From the NCBI GenBank assembly GCA_943789485.1, contig CALSUH010000007.1:1-64000 (forward strand): a DNA stretch of 64,000 nucleotides, in the 5' to 3' direction. How positions within the stretch are numbered: position 1 is the stretch's first letter; each line of letters starts with the position of its first letter. The notes below the pieces were generated by a model, which worked only from the letters and a program-made list of their open reading frames with translations, was not told the DNA's origin and did no database searches. This document shows positions 36,007 through 45,100 of the stretch, one piece after another. The position numbers and the translations under genes were made by a program. This stretch comes from an uncultured Pseudomonadales bacterium (GTDB lineage Bacteria > Pseudomonadota > Gammaproteobacteria > Pseudomonadales > Pseudohongiellaceae).

Positions 36007-37566
36007 ATGAGCTGGCAAGATGAGGTGGATGAGTTAAGACGGCGCGAAAAATTGGCTGCCCAGATGGGCGGAGAAGAACGCATTCAGCGCCAACACGACA
36101 ATGGACGACTTACTGTGAGAGAACGTATCGATGCACTTGCGGATACCAACTCCTTTCACGAGATAGGAGCACTAGCGGGAAAGGCCAGTTATAGAGAAGA
36201 CGGCCAGTTAGAAGACTTCACTCCTTCAAACTTCGTGCTCGGTACAGCAAAAATAAACAGTAGGCGAGTCGTGATAGGCGGCGATGACTTCACCGTGCGC
36301 GGCGGTGCTGCCGATGCGAAGATTGGCGACAAATCAGGCTACGGCGAACGCTATGCACTCGAGATGCGCCTGCCCTTGGTAAGACTCATAGACGGCAGCG
36401 GCGGCGGAGGCTCGGTGAAGACTCTAGAGATGGTCGGCCATTCCTACGTCCCTGCCCTGCATGGATTCGAGACTACGATGCAGCTGATGGGTCACGTTCC
36501 GGTTGTCTGCGCCTGCATGGGCTCGGTAGCAGGACTCGGCGCCGTTCGCACCACTATCTCTCACTTCTCCCTGATGATTAAAGACACTAGTCAGCTATTT
36601 GTCGCCGGCCCGCCGGTTGTCGAGCGCGGTTTCGGCAAACCCATAGAGAAGAATGAGCTGGGTGGATCAGATATCCATGCAAATGGCAGCGGTGCCGTAG
36701 ACAACGAGGTGGAAACGGAGCAAGAGGCTTTTGAGACTATTTCTCGTTTCCTATCCTACCTGCCACAGAACGTCTGGCAGGCTCCACCTCGAATAGAGAA
36801 TACAGATCCAGTCGAGCGCAGAGATGAATCCTTACTGTCTGTCATTCCCAGAGATAGGCGCCAGATGTACCAAGTAAGGGAGATAATTAACTGTGTAGTC
36901 GACCTGAAATCGTTCTTCGAGATAAACCCTAATTATGGCGAATCACTAGTAGTTGGACTCGCGCGCCTAAACGGCTATTCAGTCGGCGTCATGGCTAATG
37001 ACACGCATCACCACGGCGGCGCGGTCAATGCTACGGCGTCAGAGAAGATGATGAGGTTCGTGGATCTTTGCGATACCTTTCATATCCCCATCCTCAACTT
37101 AGTCGACAATCCAGGATTCCTGATTGGCCGGACTGCCGAGGAAGAAGGCACTGTGCGAATCGGCAGTCGTGCCCTGATGGCCTGCTATCAAGCCTCCGTT
37201 CCCTGGGTATCAGTCATTACTCGGCGCTGCTATGGAGTCGCCGGTGCCGGCCATGGCAATGCCGATCGACTTAACCTGCGCTATGCATGGCCGTCTGCTG
37301 ACTGGGGTTCATTACCTATAGAGGGTGGTGTTCAGGCCGCCTACCGGCGAGACATCGAAGCTGCAGATGATCCCGACGCAAGGCGGCGCGAACTTGAGGG
37401 GATGTTAGAGAAGTATCGCTCGCCATTTCGGACGGCTGAGGCATTCGGCATAGAAGAAATTATAGACCCAAGAGACACCCGAGCGTTGCTCTGCGACTGG
37501 GCAGAGCTAGCCTACGAATTATTGCCAAGTCAACTCGGGCCAAAGGCACGCACACCGCGCCCGTAA
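36007..37566 (+). CDS. acyl-CoA carboxylase beta (carboxyltransferase) subunit
   Basis: 519 residues from the ATG at 36007, with AAAGGAGAG directly upstream; the longer frame to 35887 has no such site. It is a two-domain crotonase-like carboxyltransferase: GRLTVRERIDALAD at the N-terminus, VIGGDDFTVRGGAAD, GSGGGGSVKTLE, then the C-terminal half with INPNYGESLVVGLARLNGY, NLVDNPGFLIG and ADRLNLRYAWPSADWGSLPI. Such subunits transfer CO2 from biotin to propionyl-, methylcrotonyl- or related acyl-CoA. The partner biotin carboxylase/carrier subunit is not in the window, so the enzyme is encoded elsewhere in part or uses a shared alpha subunit. Confidence 0.88.
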   Translation: MSWQDEVDELRRREKLAAQMGGEERIQRQHDNGRLTVRERIDALADTNSFHEIGALAGKASYREDGQLEDFTPSNFVLGTAKINSRRVVIGGDDFTVRGGAADAKIGDKSGYGERYALEMRLPLVRLIDGSGGGGSVKTLEMVGHSYVPALHGFETTMQLMGHVPVVCACMGSVAGLGAVRTTISHFSLMIKDTSQLFVAGPPVVERGFGKPIEKNELGGSDIHANGSGAVDNEVETEQEAFETISRFLSYLPQNVWQAPPRIENTDPVERRDESLLSVIPRDRRQMYQVREIINCVVDLKSFFEINPNYGESLVVGLARLNGYSVGVMANDTHHHGGAVNATASEKMMRFVDLCDTFHIPILNLVDNPGFLIGRTAEEEGTVRIGSRALMACYQASVPWVSVITRRCYGVAGAGHGNADRLNLRYAWPSADWGSLPIEGGVQAAYRRDIEAADDPDARRRELEGMLEKYRSPFRTAEAFGIEEIIDPRDTRALLCDWAELAYELLPSQLGPKARTPRP

Positions 37567-37580
37567 TCCTGAATGGAGTG

Positions 37581-38783
37581 CTAGTCGGTAGGCTCAATTC
37601 TAAGCAGGGCGCCGTCTTCCTCATCGGTGAGTACGTACAGGTAGCCATCGGGCCCCTGCCTAACATCTCTTACACGGTGCTTAAGTTCCGTTAGCATACT
37701 CTCGCGGCGAATCTCTTGCCCCCTGCTATTAAAGACAATCCGCTGTAGATGACCGGTGCCGGGAATGCGTCCTTCCATCATAGCGCCAACAAAAAGATTG
37801 CCCTGCCATTTCGGGAAATGTTCACCTGTGTAGAACGTCAAAGCAGAGGGTGCTATGGAAGGCCACCACACGACTGTCGGACTCTCGAATTCTTCACGCC
37901 AAGGTGTCTGTGACACCCAATCGCCGCGATAATTTCGGCTATAGGAAGCCAGCGGCCAGCCATAGTTCTTTCCAGGCAGTATGATATTCGCCTCGTCGCC
38001 GCCCTGTGGACCATTCTCGCTTGCCCAAAGTTGGCCAGTTTCCGGGTGCACAGCCATGCCCAACTGATTGCGGTGACCTACAGAATAAACCTCGGGAAGG
38101 TATTCGCCGGACTCGACGAAGGGATTGTCATCCGGCGCCGTTCCATCGGCATTAAGGCGCAGCACCTTGCCGTAGTGCACATCTGGGTCTTGCGCGTATT
38201 CGCCGGTACCTAAAAACACGTAAGAACCACCCAGCGTCATCATCAGCTTGCCGTCTGGTGCAAATATAAGTGCAGAGGCAGCGATACCACTATCGACTCC
38301 CTTAGCGACGAAAATCTCTTCCACGTTTTCCAGGTTGCCTTCAACCAATCTTCCACGCACCAAGCTCACCGCTTGATTTGGCTCACCCTCGTGCATGATG
38401 GCTTTGGTATGTGTCATATAAACAATTTGATCGTCGTCAGGATGCACAGCGACTGCCATTAGCCCTGCGCGAAACACAGCAGAATAGACTTCGGGTACAC
38501 CAGAGATATCGCGTTCTAGCAATTTTCCATCACGAATTACACGTAGCTTACCGGTGTAGCGCTCAGTAATCAGAATGTCGCCGTTATCACGAAATGCCAT
38601 GCCCCAGGGGTTCGCGAGACCAGTAGCAATAGGCACCACTTTAATCTGCCCCACTTCAAAGTTTGGCAGCAACAGAGGTTCAGTAATCGAAGGTGGCGCA
38701 ACGAATGCATCTTGGGCGTTTGCTGAAACGCTGCAAGATAGAAGAATAACGAACAAAGTTATCGAAATTTTTTTTGTGTACAT
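37581..38783 (-). CDS. PQQ-dependent sugar dehydrogenase-like protein (Asd/sorbosone dehydrogenase fold)
   Basis: 400 residues, AGGAAAAG before the ATG, signal peptide ending SANAQ. A six-bladed beta-propeller of the soluble glucose/sorbosone dehydrogenase type: GLANPWGMAFRDNGDILITER, VYSVGHRNQLGMAVHPETGQLWASENGPQGGDEANII, and the C-terminal VRDVRQGPDGYLYVLTDE. Members are periplasmic and oxidise aldose-type sugars with PQQ. Convergent with the carboxylase gene (14 bp apart) and 34 bp downstream of the DUF3500 gene, with which it may be co-transcribed. Confidence 0.87.
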   Translation of the reverse strand: MYTKKISITLFVILLSCSVSANAQDAFVAPPSITEPLLLPNFEVGQIKVVPIATGLANPWGMAFRDNGDILITERYTGKLRVIRDGKLLERDISGVPEVYSAVFRAGLMAVAVHPDDDQIVYMTHTKAIMHEGEPNQAVSLVRGRLVEGNLENVEEIFVAKGVDSGIAASALIFAPDGKLMMTLGGSYVFLGTGEYAQDPDVHYGKVLRLNADGTAPDDNPFVESGEYLPEVYSVGHRNQLGMAVHPETGQLWASENGPQGGDEANIILPGKNYGWPLASYSRNYRGDWVSQTPWREEFESPTVVWWPSIAPSALTFYTGEHFPKWQGNLFVGAMMEGRIPGTGHLQRIVFNSRGQEIRRESMLTELKHRVRDVRQGPDGYLYVLTDEEDGALLRIEPTD

Positions 38784-38817
38784 AACTTTTCCTGTTGGTT
38801 TAAATTTAGTATTTACT

Positions 38818-39888
38818 CTAGTGCTGATGTCCTAGGCCATGTTCTGTAGCGACCGCATCGTAATGCAGGCGAATTAGATCTCTACCAAAGTCTCCATTAA
38901 AATCACGCCAGACTAGATGAACGTGATTAGCATCGTTTTGCGTATTGTCATACTCGATCAAGAAACTTCCTCCCTGAATTCGATAGTAGTGCGCATCTCC
39001 GGGTTCAAATCCACCGATCCAGGCAAATTTAACAGCATCAATGCCGTCGGCCATGATAGTCCGAAGGCGTTCACTGGCAACAACTTCGGTTTGAGCTGAA
39101 GCCACCTCCAAAATAATGGCGAGCAGCATCTCCTGTTGTTGCGAATTAAGCTGCCCGTAACTGATACCCTCATCTTCCAACGACGTTACCTGCTTCTGCG
39201 CGGCAGTAAAAATGTCTCGCGGCGCGTCACCGGAAAGAACGGCCTCGCTCTTCTGCATTTCGTTAAGCGACTTAAGCAGCTGCCTGCCTAAATCCTCTTC
39301 GGTTGCTAACACTCGAGTGCCCTGCTTCTCGCCATCACGAACTTGTGCGGGGTTACTGCCAAAGAACTGCGGCGTACTGGCGATACCGGCTCCCTGAACA
39401 AAGGTCCAGTTGAATGCCAGATGATGACCTTCATAGCGAATTGCCCAAGCATCGACCATAGAGGGTGTACCGAATACAGTAAGATAATACAAATCAGGAT
39501 CGCGCACGAAAGGCCCATTGGGCTCTAACAAGGCGAGCACGTTCTCCAAGTCGCGCACGTTTTCAGTTTTCTGGAACCCCTTTGCGCTAAATAGAGTTTG
39601 TAGAAGTTCGCGAGCAGTTCGTAACTGTTCGGGGGTCAATTCCTTAAGCGTAACTCCCTCGCGGGCACGCGGAATAAAATGCCAATTCAAACGCTCCTCA
39701 TCATTGAAATCAAAGCTCGCCCTTTCGCGCTGCTGCGCGTCCAGCCCACTCAGGAAAAGGTTACTTGCCGCTACTATTGCCTCACTCAATTCTATTTGGG
39801 CTTGCTGTGCCAAAAGTACCTGAGCGAACAAAATACCCGCCAGGGCAAGGAGGCTTTGCAGCAGGCGTCGGCAAAAAGGAAATAACAT
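38818..39888 (-). CDS. DUF3500-type secreted protein
   Basis: 356 residues with GGAG before the ATG and a signal peptide ending LLAQQ. DUF3500-type features are an N-terminal helical part with DDEERLNWHFIPR and EGVTLKELTPEQ, then DLYYLTVFGTPS, YEGHHLAFNWTFVQG, GSNPA...TRVLATEEDLGRQLL, and a C-terminal HYYRIQGGSFLIEYDNTQND. The domain has no established activity. The histidine-rich end (HVHLVWRDFNGDFG, GLGHQH) may bind metal. It lies directly upstream of the PQQ sugar dehydrogenase-like gene. Confidence 0.8.
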   Translation of the reverse strand: MLFPFCRRLLQSLLALAGILFAQVLLAQQAQIELSEAIVAASNLFLSGLDAQQRERASFDFNDEERLNWHFIPRAREGVTLKELTPEQLRTARELLQTLFSAKGFQKTENVRDLENVLALLEPNGPFVRDPDLYYLTVFGTPSMVDAWAIRYEGHHLAFNWTFVQGAGIASTPQFFGSNPAQVRDGEKQGTRVLATEEDLGRQLLKSLNEMQKSEAVLSGDAPRDIFTAAQKQVTSLEDEGISYGQLNSQQQEMLLAIILEVASAQTEVVASERLRTIMADGIDAVKFAWIGGFEPGDAHYYRIQGGSFLIEYDNTQNDANHVHLVWRDFNGDFGRDLIRLHYDAVATEHGLGHQH

Positions 39889-40053
39889 GGTAAGACTCCG
39901 GCTCGTTATTAGTATTCAAGCGCTGTGTGTCTCACAGAATAAACCCGCAGCCCACACCCGTCCAGTGGGTAATATTAGTGGAAAATTGCACAGCAATTGT
40001 CAGCTTGCACGATATCTGCGATAAAGACTCTTTTTTAGCAAACGAGTCGGCCC

Positions 40054-41022
40054 ATGAAAGCTGTAAGAATTAAGCAACAAGGTGGCCCAGAAGTCATGAG
40101 CATTGATGACGTCGACCAGCCACAACCAGCTGCCACCGAAGTATTGATCAAGATTGAGGCGGCGGGCATAAACTATATAGACACCTATCAGCGCTCTGGT
40201 CTCTACCAAATCCCACTGCCGACAACATTGGGGCTCGAAGCCAGCGGCACTGTCGAAGGGATCGGCAGCGATGTTAGCCGTTTCAAGATAGGAGACCGGG
40301 TCGCCTACACTAATGTACTCGGCGCCTATGCAGAATACTCAACGGTCGATCAGAATAAAGTGGTCGCCTTACCGGACGGTGTTTCATTCAACGAAGGCGC
40401 GGCGGCCATGCTGCAGGGTTGTACCGCGCATTACTTATCACAATCCACCTACCCCATTAAAAAGGGTGATAGCTGCCTGATTCATGCCGCGGCAGGCGGA
40501 GTGGGCCTAATTCTGACCCAGATGGCGAAGAATGCCGGCGCTTATGTCATAGGCACGGTATCGACCCCGGAGAAAGCAGAACTCGCTCGTTCAGCAGGTG
40601 CAGATGAGGTCATTCTCTACTCCCAGACCGATTTTGAGACTGAAGTGAAGCGTATTACCGAGGGTGCCGGGGTTAACGTAGTCTATGACTCTGTAGGAAA
40701 GACCACGTTCGATAAGAGCATCGAGTGTTTGCAGCGCTTTGGCTACATGGTACTTTACGGCAACGCGAGCGGACCGGTGACGGAGTTTAATCCAGCAACT
40801 CTGGGCCCAAAGGGTTCACTGTTTCTAACTCGACCGACACTATTCGACTACACAGCCGACCGAGAGAGTCTTAAATGGCGTAGTGGCGATGTCTTTAAAT
40901 GGATTGACGAAGGAAAACTGAACTTGCGACTTGAACACTTTTTCTCGCTAGCCGATGCGCGTGAAGCGCATCAAGCCTTGGAGGGTCGCAAGACTACAGG
41001 CAAGATCATTCTTACTCCCTAA
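40054..41022 (+). CDS. NADPH:quinone oxidoreductase, zeta-crystallin type
   Basis: 322 residues, the usual length for Qor. Medium-chain reductase fold without zinc ligands: MKAVRIKQQGGPEVM, GINYIDTYQRSGLY, GLEASGTVEGIG, then the nucleotide-binding GDSCLIHAAAGGVGLILTQMAK, and a C-terminal EGRKTTGKIILTP. It reduces quinones or alkenals with NADPH in the cytoplasm. No clear Shine-Dalgarno sequence, but the start coincides with the conserved N-terminus. Followed by the esterase gene on the same strand 61 bp later. Confidence 0.9.
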   Translation: MKAVRIKQQGGPEVMSIDDVDQPQPAATEVLIKIEAAGINYIDTYQRSGLYQIPLPTTLGLEASGTVEGIGSDVSRFKIGDRVAYTNVLGAYAEYSTVDQNKVVALPDGVSFNEGAAAMLQGCTAHYLSQSTYPIKKGDSCLIHAAAGGVGLILTQMAKNAGAYVIGTVSTPEKAELARSAGADEVILYSQTDFETEVKRITEGAGVNVVYDSVGKTTFDKSIECLQRFGYMVLYGNASGPVTEFNPATLGPKGSLFLTRPTLFDYTADRESLKWRSGDVFKWIDEGKLNLRLEHFFSLADAREAHQALEGRKTTGKIILTP

Positions 41023-41083
41023 GCCTCACAATTAACTCAGACTCTATATTTCAAAACTAAATTCAAAACAAAAGGTAACCACA

Positions 41084-41968
41084 ATGCAAAAATTACGAAC
41101 TCTCCTAGCGGCCACTGTCCTTGTTTTATTGTCAACAAGTGTGGGCGCACAATCCATCGATCTAGGCCGCGGCGAACTCCCTGTAACAGTTCCTGCCAAC
41201 TATGATGCTGGCTCACCAGCACCGCTAATAGTTCTATTGCACGGTTACACTTCAAGCGGTGCGAGCCAGGACAGTTACATGGGCTTCAGCGCAATCGCCG
41301 ACACCTACGGCTTCCTGCTGGTCTCGCCCGATGGAGACAAGGAGTCAGGAGGCGATAACAATCGCTTCTGGAATGCATCCTCTGCCTGCTGCAACTTCTT
41401 CCAATCCGATGTTGATGATTCTGCCTACATACTTGACATCATCAATGAAGTGAAAGCCGGCTTCAATGTAGACTCAAATCGCATTTACTTGATAGGCCAT
41501 TCAAACGGCGGCTTCATGTCTTACCGCGCAGCCTACGATCACTCCGAGACTATCGCCGCGCTGGTCAGTCTTGCCGGCGCTAGCCATGCAGACATTCGTC
41601 CTGCTCCAGAAAACCCAGTCCACATACTACAGATTCATGGCACTAATGACGGCACAATCGCCTACGACGGCGCAGATATTGCCGGCAACGCCTACCCTAG
41701 CGCAAAAGACACGGTTGCCCAGTGGGCTGAATATAACGGTTGTAATGCTCAAGCAGCCGATCGCGAACTGCGTGATCTAGTGGTAAACCTAGAGGGACAC
41801 GAATCGTCAGTAATGGTATTTAATCAGGGATGCAAGGCTGGTGGTTCTAGTGAGCTATGGACTATTGCTGATGGCTCACACGTGCCTGCTTTCTCAGACA
41901 CGTTCGCTGAGCAGGTCGTAGAATGGCTGCTAGCTCACCCGAAGAGTTATGGCAGCTTCTCTGACTAG
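41084..41968 (+). CDS. secreted PHB-depolymerase/LpqC-like esterase
   Basis: 294 residues with a signal peptide ending VGAQS. Alpha/beta hydrolase of the polyhydroxybutyrate depolymerase/feruloyl esterase group: oxyanion region LLHGYTSSG, nucleophile Ser140 in GHSNGGF, acid Asp189 in HGTNDGTI and His266 in DGSHVPAF. Two cysteine pairs (SSACCNFF and NGC...NQGC) suggest disulfides, in keeping with export. It hydrolyses polyester or aromatic ester bonds outside the cell. A terminator hairpin follows. Confidence 0.87.
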   Translation: MQKLRTLLAATVLVLLSTSVGAQSIDLGRGELPVTVPANYDAGSPAPLIVLLHGYTSSGASQDSYMGFSAIADTYGFLLVSPDGDKESGGDNNRFWNASSACCNFFQSDVDDSAYILDIINEVKAGFNVDSNRIYLIGHSNGGFMSYRAAYDHSETIAALVSLAGASHADIRPAPENPVHILQIHGTNDGTIAYDGADIAGNAYPSAKDTVAQWAEYNGCNAQAADRELRDLVVNLEGHESSVMVFNQGCKAGGSSELWTIADGSHVPAFSDTFAEQVVEWLLAHPKSYGSFSD

Positions 41969-42006
41969 CTCCGATTTTTTTGCGGGCAACCTCACTGTAA
42001 ATTAGT

Positions 42007-42050
42007 GAAAGCACCAGATCAAGATTCTGGGTCTAGTGCTTTCTCCTTTT
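42007..42050 (+). terminator. Rho-independent terminator after the esterase
   Basis: Outer stem GAAAGCAC (42007-42014) / GTGCTTTC (42036-42043), with further pairing inside, is followed by TCCTTTT. It lies 38 bp after the esterase stop, on the same strand. Confidence 0.7.
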
Positions 42051-42143
42051 AGGCTTCCGTTACACGTGGAAATTTAACTTATTCACTGTGCTGCGCTATG
42101 CTCAAGCGCAACCAATCTAGCCAGCTAGCTAACGGAACAGAAT

Positions 42144-43268
42144 ATGACCAGCAGACGCTCACTCATTCAGGGCATGGCACTAGCGCCTTTAATTTCAGCC
42201 TGCAGCACAGTTCCCAGTAGCTCAGCTCGCAATTTTACGCCTTCTGGGCTCCCACTACGCAGAGTCATCGTATCGCCAGACCGGGTGATTAGAACTATTG
42301 CAGGTTCACGTCCATTTCGCCCCTCGGGTTTCCGCCTGGAGGCTGAATCATTTGGCGACAAGACTGTGATTCACAATTACGGCCATGGCGGCGGCGGAAT
42401 AACTCTCTCCGGGGGAACATCTTACCTCGCCATGGAATTGGCGGAGCAGAGTTCACATCGCCGCTGTGCGGTTCTCGGTGCGGGTGCTGTCGGTCTTTCA
42501 GCTGCGCGTTTGTTACAGGATCGCGGCTGGGAGGTGACTATTTATACGCGTGATTTGCCACCCAACACAACTTCCAATATCGCAGGCGGCCAGTGGTCAC
42601 CTACTTCAGTCTACGACGATGACAAAGTCACCCCACAATTCAAAGCGCAGTTCGAAGCGGCTATGCGCCACGCTTACCGTTATTTCCAAAATCTTGCTGG
42701 CCCCAGATACGGTGTGCGTTGGATTAGTAATTATTCGATAGCAAGCGAACCGCCCGAAGCGAATAGCTTTACCGATCGCTACTCACAGATGTACCCCGAA
42801 CTTAGAGTTTTATCGGCCACGGAGCATCCCTTTGCCGCCGACCACGTTCTCCACTACAACACCATGTTGATCGAACCGGCGATCTACCTTCCCGCCATGA
42901 TGCAAGACTTCTATGCGGCAGGTGGCGAGATCGTGATCAGAGAATTTAAGGGCCAAGATGATGCCTTGAGCCTTTCCGAGCCAGTGCTCATCAATTGCAC
43001 AGGGCTTGGCTCGCGCAAACTATTTCCAGACGATGAGCTTATGCCGATCAAGGGACAACTTAGCTTCTTATTGCCGCAGGAAGAGATCGACTACATGACA
43101 GTGGGCAACGGCGGTCTGTACATGTTCCCAAGAAGGGATGGCATTCTATTGGGGGGCACGTTCAAACGAAATGATTGGACTACGACTCCAGACCCAGAAG
43201 ACACCGCACGCATCATAGCCGGTCATACTAAATTCTTTGCCGCTATGGACGACCCTTGGTCGCACTAA
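42144..43268 (+). CDS. circularly permuted D-amino acid oxidase-like flavoprotein, Tat lipoprotein
   Basis: 374 residues with GGA before the ATG. The N-terminus is SRRSLIQG (twin-arginine) with a lipobox ISAC (Cys20). Residues 53-100 (GSRPFRPSGFRLE, VIHNYGHGGGGITLSGG) match what in D-amino acid oxidases is the C-terminal end, including the RP.RP substrate-arginine strand and the HNYGHGG FAD loop. Residues 107-153 (CAVLGAGAVGLSAARLL, NTTSNIAGGQWSP) match the normal N-terminus. The protein ends at LGGTFKRNDW plus about 28 residues, just where the RP.RP strand would normally follow. The order is therefore permuted, and all segments are present once. An exported FAD enzyme oxidising D-amino or imino acids is likely. 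Confidence 0.8.
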   Translation: MTSRRSLIQGMALAPLISACSTVPSSSARNFTPSGLPLRRVIVSPDRVIRTIAGSRPFRPSGFRLEAESFGDKTVIHNYGHGGGGITLSGGTSYLAMELAEQSSHRRCAVLGAGAVGLSAARLLQDRGWEVTIYTRDLPPNTTSNIAGGQWSPTSVYDDDKVTPQFKAQFEAAMRHAYRYFQNLAGPRYGVRWISNYSIASEPPEANSFTDRYSQMYPELRVLSATEHPFAADHVLHYNTMLIEPAIYLPAMMQDFYAAGGEIVIREFKGQDDALSLSEPVLINCTGLGSRKLFPDDELMPIKGQLSFLLPQEEIDYMTVGNGGLYMFPRRDGILLGGTFKRNDWTTTPDPEDTARIIAGHTKFFAAMDDPWSH

Positions 43269-43552
43269 GAGCACTACAACTGGGCCGCTTCAGCTCGAGT
43301 TCCACAAATCCGAGCAAAAAAAAACGGCAGTGCTCCCTGCCAGTCACCCTAGTTGAAGGGAACCGTGTGCGTCACAATGAATTTAACTTAGCCAATCTCT
43401 CCCTACAGTGAAAACGAGTAATATCGATCGTTCCAACCGGTATTATCGATAACATGTTTGCCTCCTAAACTTGGACGTAAGCCCGTATTTGTTAGACATT
43501 GTTGATTTTTGGGATTAATCTTGGGAAATCAATTCAATAAAATGAGCACGTC

Positions 43553-44942
43553 ATGAAACTAACTACTCGCGCCCTATTCCTGAAAGCTTTGCCTGCGTCT
43601 GTCCTACTGACTGGATTCAGCTCCCTACTTCTGTCCGGAGCTGTCTCCGCACAGGATTCGGCTCCTACGTTCTATGCCGATGCACTTCCTTTGTTCCAGA
43701 AGAACTGCGTCGCTTGCCACCAGCCCGATGGCCCCAAGGTCGGCGGTATAACCGCACCGATGTCTCTCATGGATTACGATCAGGCCAAACTCTGGGCGCC
43801 GATGATCAAGAACGCGCTGATCACTGGATACATGCCTCCCTGGGGTGCTCACGAGCGCCATCGTGGCGAATTCAAAGATGAACGCTATATCGAAGACAAT
43901 GAGCTAGCCACCCTTGTAGCATGGGTAGACGGCGGCGCACTGGAGGGTAATCCTGCTGATGCTGCCGACCAATCAGGCCAAATTGCCGAGGCCGGCGGAA
44001 CTGTCTTACCCGACTCTGGATGGTGGATAGGCGATCCAGATTTAGTGGTGCAATTTGATCGCCCAGTCTATGTAAAAGATGACATTATGGATTGGCAACC
44101 TACGGTACAGATGCCGGTTCCCGAAGGTGCACACACAAAGCCTAAGTGGGTCTCCAAAGCCGAACTCGCTCCCGGCGGACCTTGGGTACATCACATAGTA
44201 TCCAGCCATATGGGTGTTGGCGTTCCTGGTCGTGGCCCGTTTACCTATCCCGAAGGCTGGGGGGTACTCATGCCGGAAGACCCATTCATAACTGTGAACA
44301 TGCACTACCACAAAGATCCAGGCGAAGGCACAGCTATTACTGACATGACCGCGCGCCGGCTTCGTATTTTATGAAGATGGTACCGTCATCGATCACGTCG
44401 TGGAAACGAATCTACTCCCTCATAGCGGCTGGACCATCCCACCAGGAGACCCCAACTTCGAGGTAACCAACACACACGAGATAGAAGAAGATATTTATCT
44501 ATTATCCATGGGGCCGCACATGCACTACCGCGGCAAGGCCATGCGCTACGAGGTGGAGTATCCTGACGGCGAGAGAGAAACGCTGCTGTGGGTTCCCGAC
44601 TACGACTTCAACTGGCAGTTCTTGTACGAATATCAGGAACCCAAGTTCTTGCCGGCCGGCTCGGTCATGCACATGAGCTGGTGGTTCGATAATTCTACAC
44701 AGAATCGCTGGAACCCTGACTCTACTGCGGCCGTTGAATATGGCCCCGAGACTACCGATGAGATGGCTAACGCGCGCATCTACTATGCGCCAACGACCAA
44801 GCGCGGCATCGTAGTAGGCAACGATATACCGGCTGATATACTCGAGACAGCGCAGAAAGAAGAGCAGACTCGTCGCGAGCGCGCCACCCTGCTAGACCAA
44901 AGCCAGGATGACTTGAGCTGGCTGACTGAAGACAGTGATTAG
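43553..44942 (+). pseudogene. cytochrome c-PHM-type copper monooxygenase, interrupted by a frameshift
   Basis: Two frames, 43553-44374 and the one ending at 44942, form one protein. After DMTAR the first frame goes out of register; removing one base from the CC at 44356-44357 restores GFVFYEDGTVIDHVV and joins to the second. Signal peptide ends SAQDS; heme c site CVACH (Cys52, Cys55). The Cu ligands of peptidylglycine monooxygenase have counterparts on both sides of the break: HH in WVHHIVSS, H in VNMHYHKD, HxH in GPHMHYRG and M in TTDEMANARIYY. A periplasmic, electron-fed copper monooxygenase is likely if the frameshift is a sequence error; otherwise it is a recent pseudogene. Confidence 0.75.
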
Positions 44943-44973
44943 TCGATAGAGAATACGGGAATGGTTTAGGCGA

Positions 44974-45006
44974 AGACTCACCGCACCACGGTGGGTCTTT
45001 TTTTTG
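44974..45006 (+). terminator. Rho-independent terminator after the copper monooxygenase
   Basis: Stem AGACTCACCG / CGGTGGGTCT (10 bp, one G-T pair) with a 5-base loop is followed by a run of nine T. It stands 32 bp past the stop of the frameshifted gene, on the same strand. Confidence 0.85.
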
Positions 45007-45016
45007 CATGGATTAA

Positions 45017-45100
45017 CTAACAAAGGGGACGGAGGGATTTATTTTTGATCAGTTTAAGCATCAAACTGATCAAAATAAATCCCTCCGTCCCCTTCGTTAG
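45017..45100. repeat. large GGGGACGGAGGGATT palindrome (REP-like)
   Basis: Arms of about 38 bases, CTAAC-A-AAGGGGACGGAG onward (45017-45055) and its complement (45063-45100), pair almost perfectly around a 7-base loop AAGCATC. The core GGGGACGGAGGGATT recurs in the palindrome at 56805-56849 and in degenerate form at 2697-2752. It fills the convergent gap between the copper monooxygenase and the NosR-like gene. Such palindromes are typical of REP/BIME elements spread by TnpA-REP (RAYT) transposases; no such gene is in the window. Confidence 0.75.
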
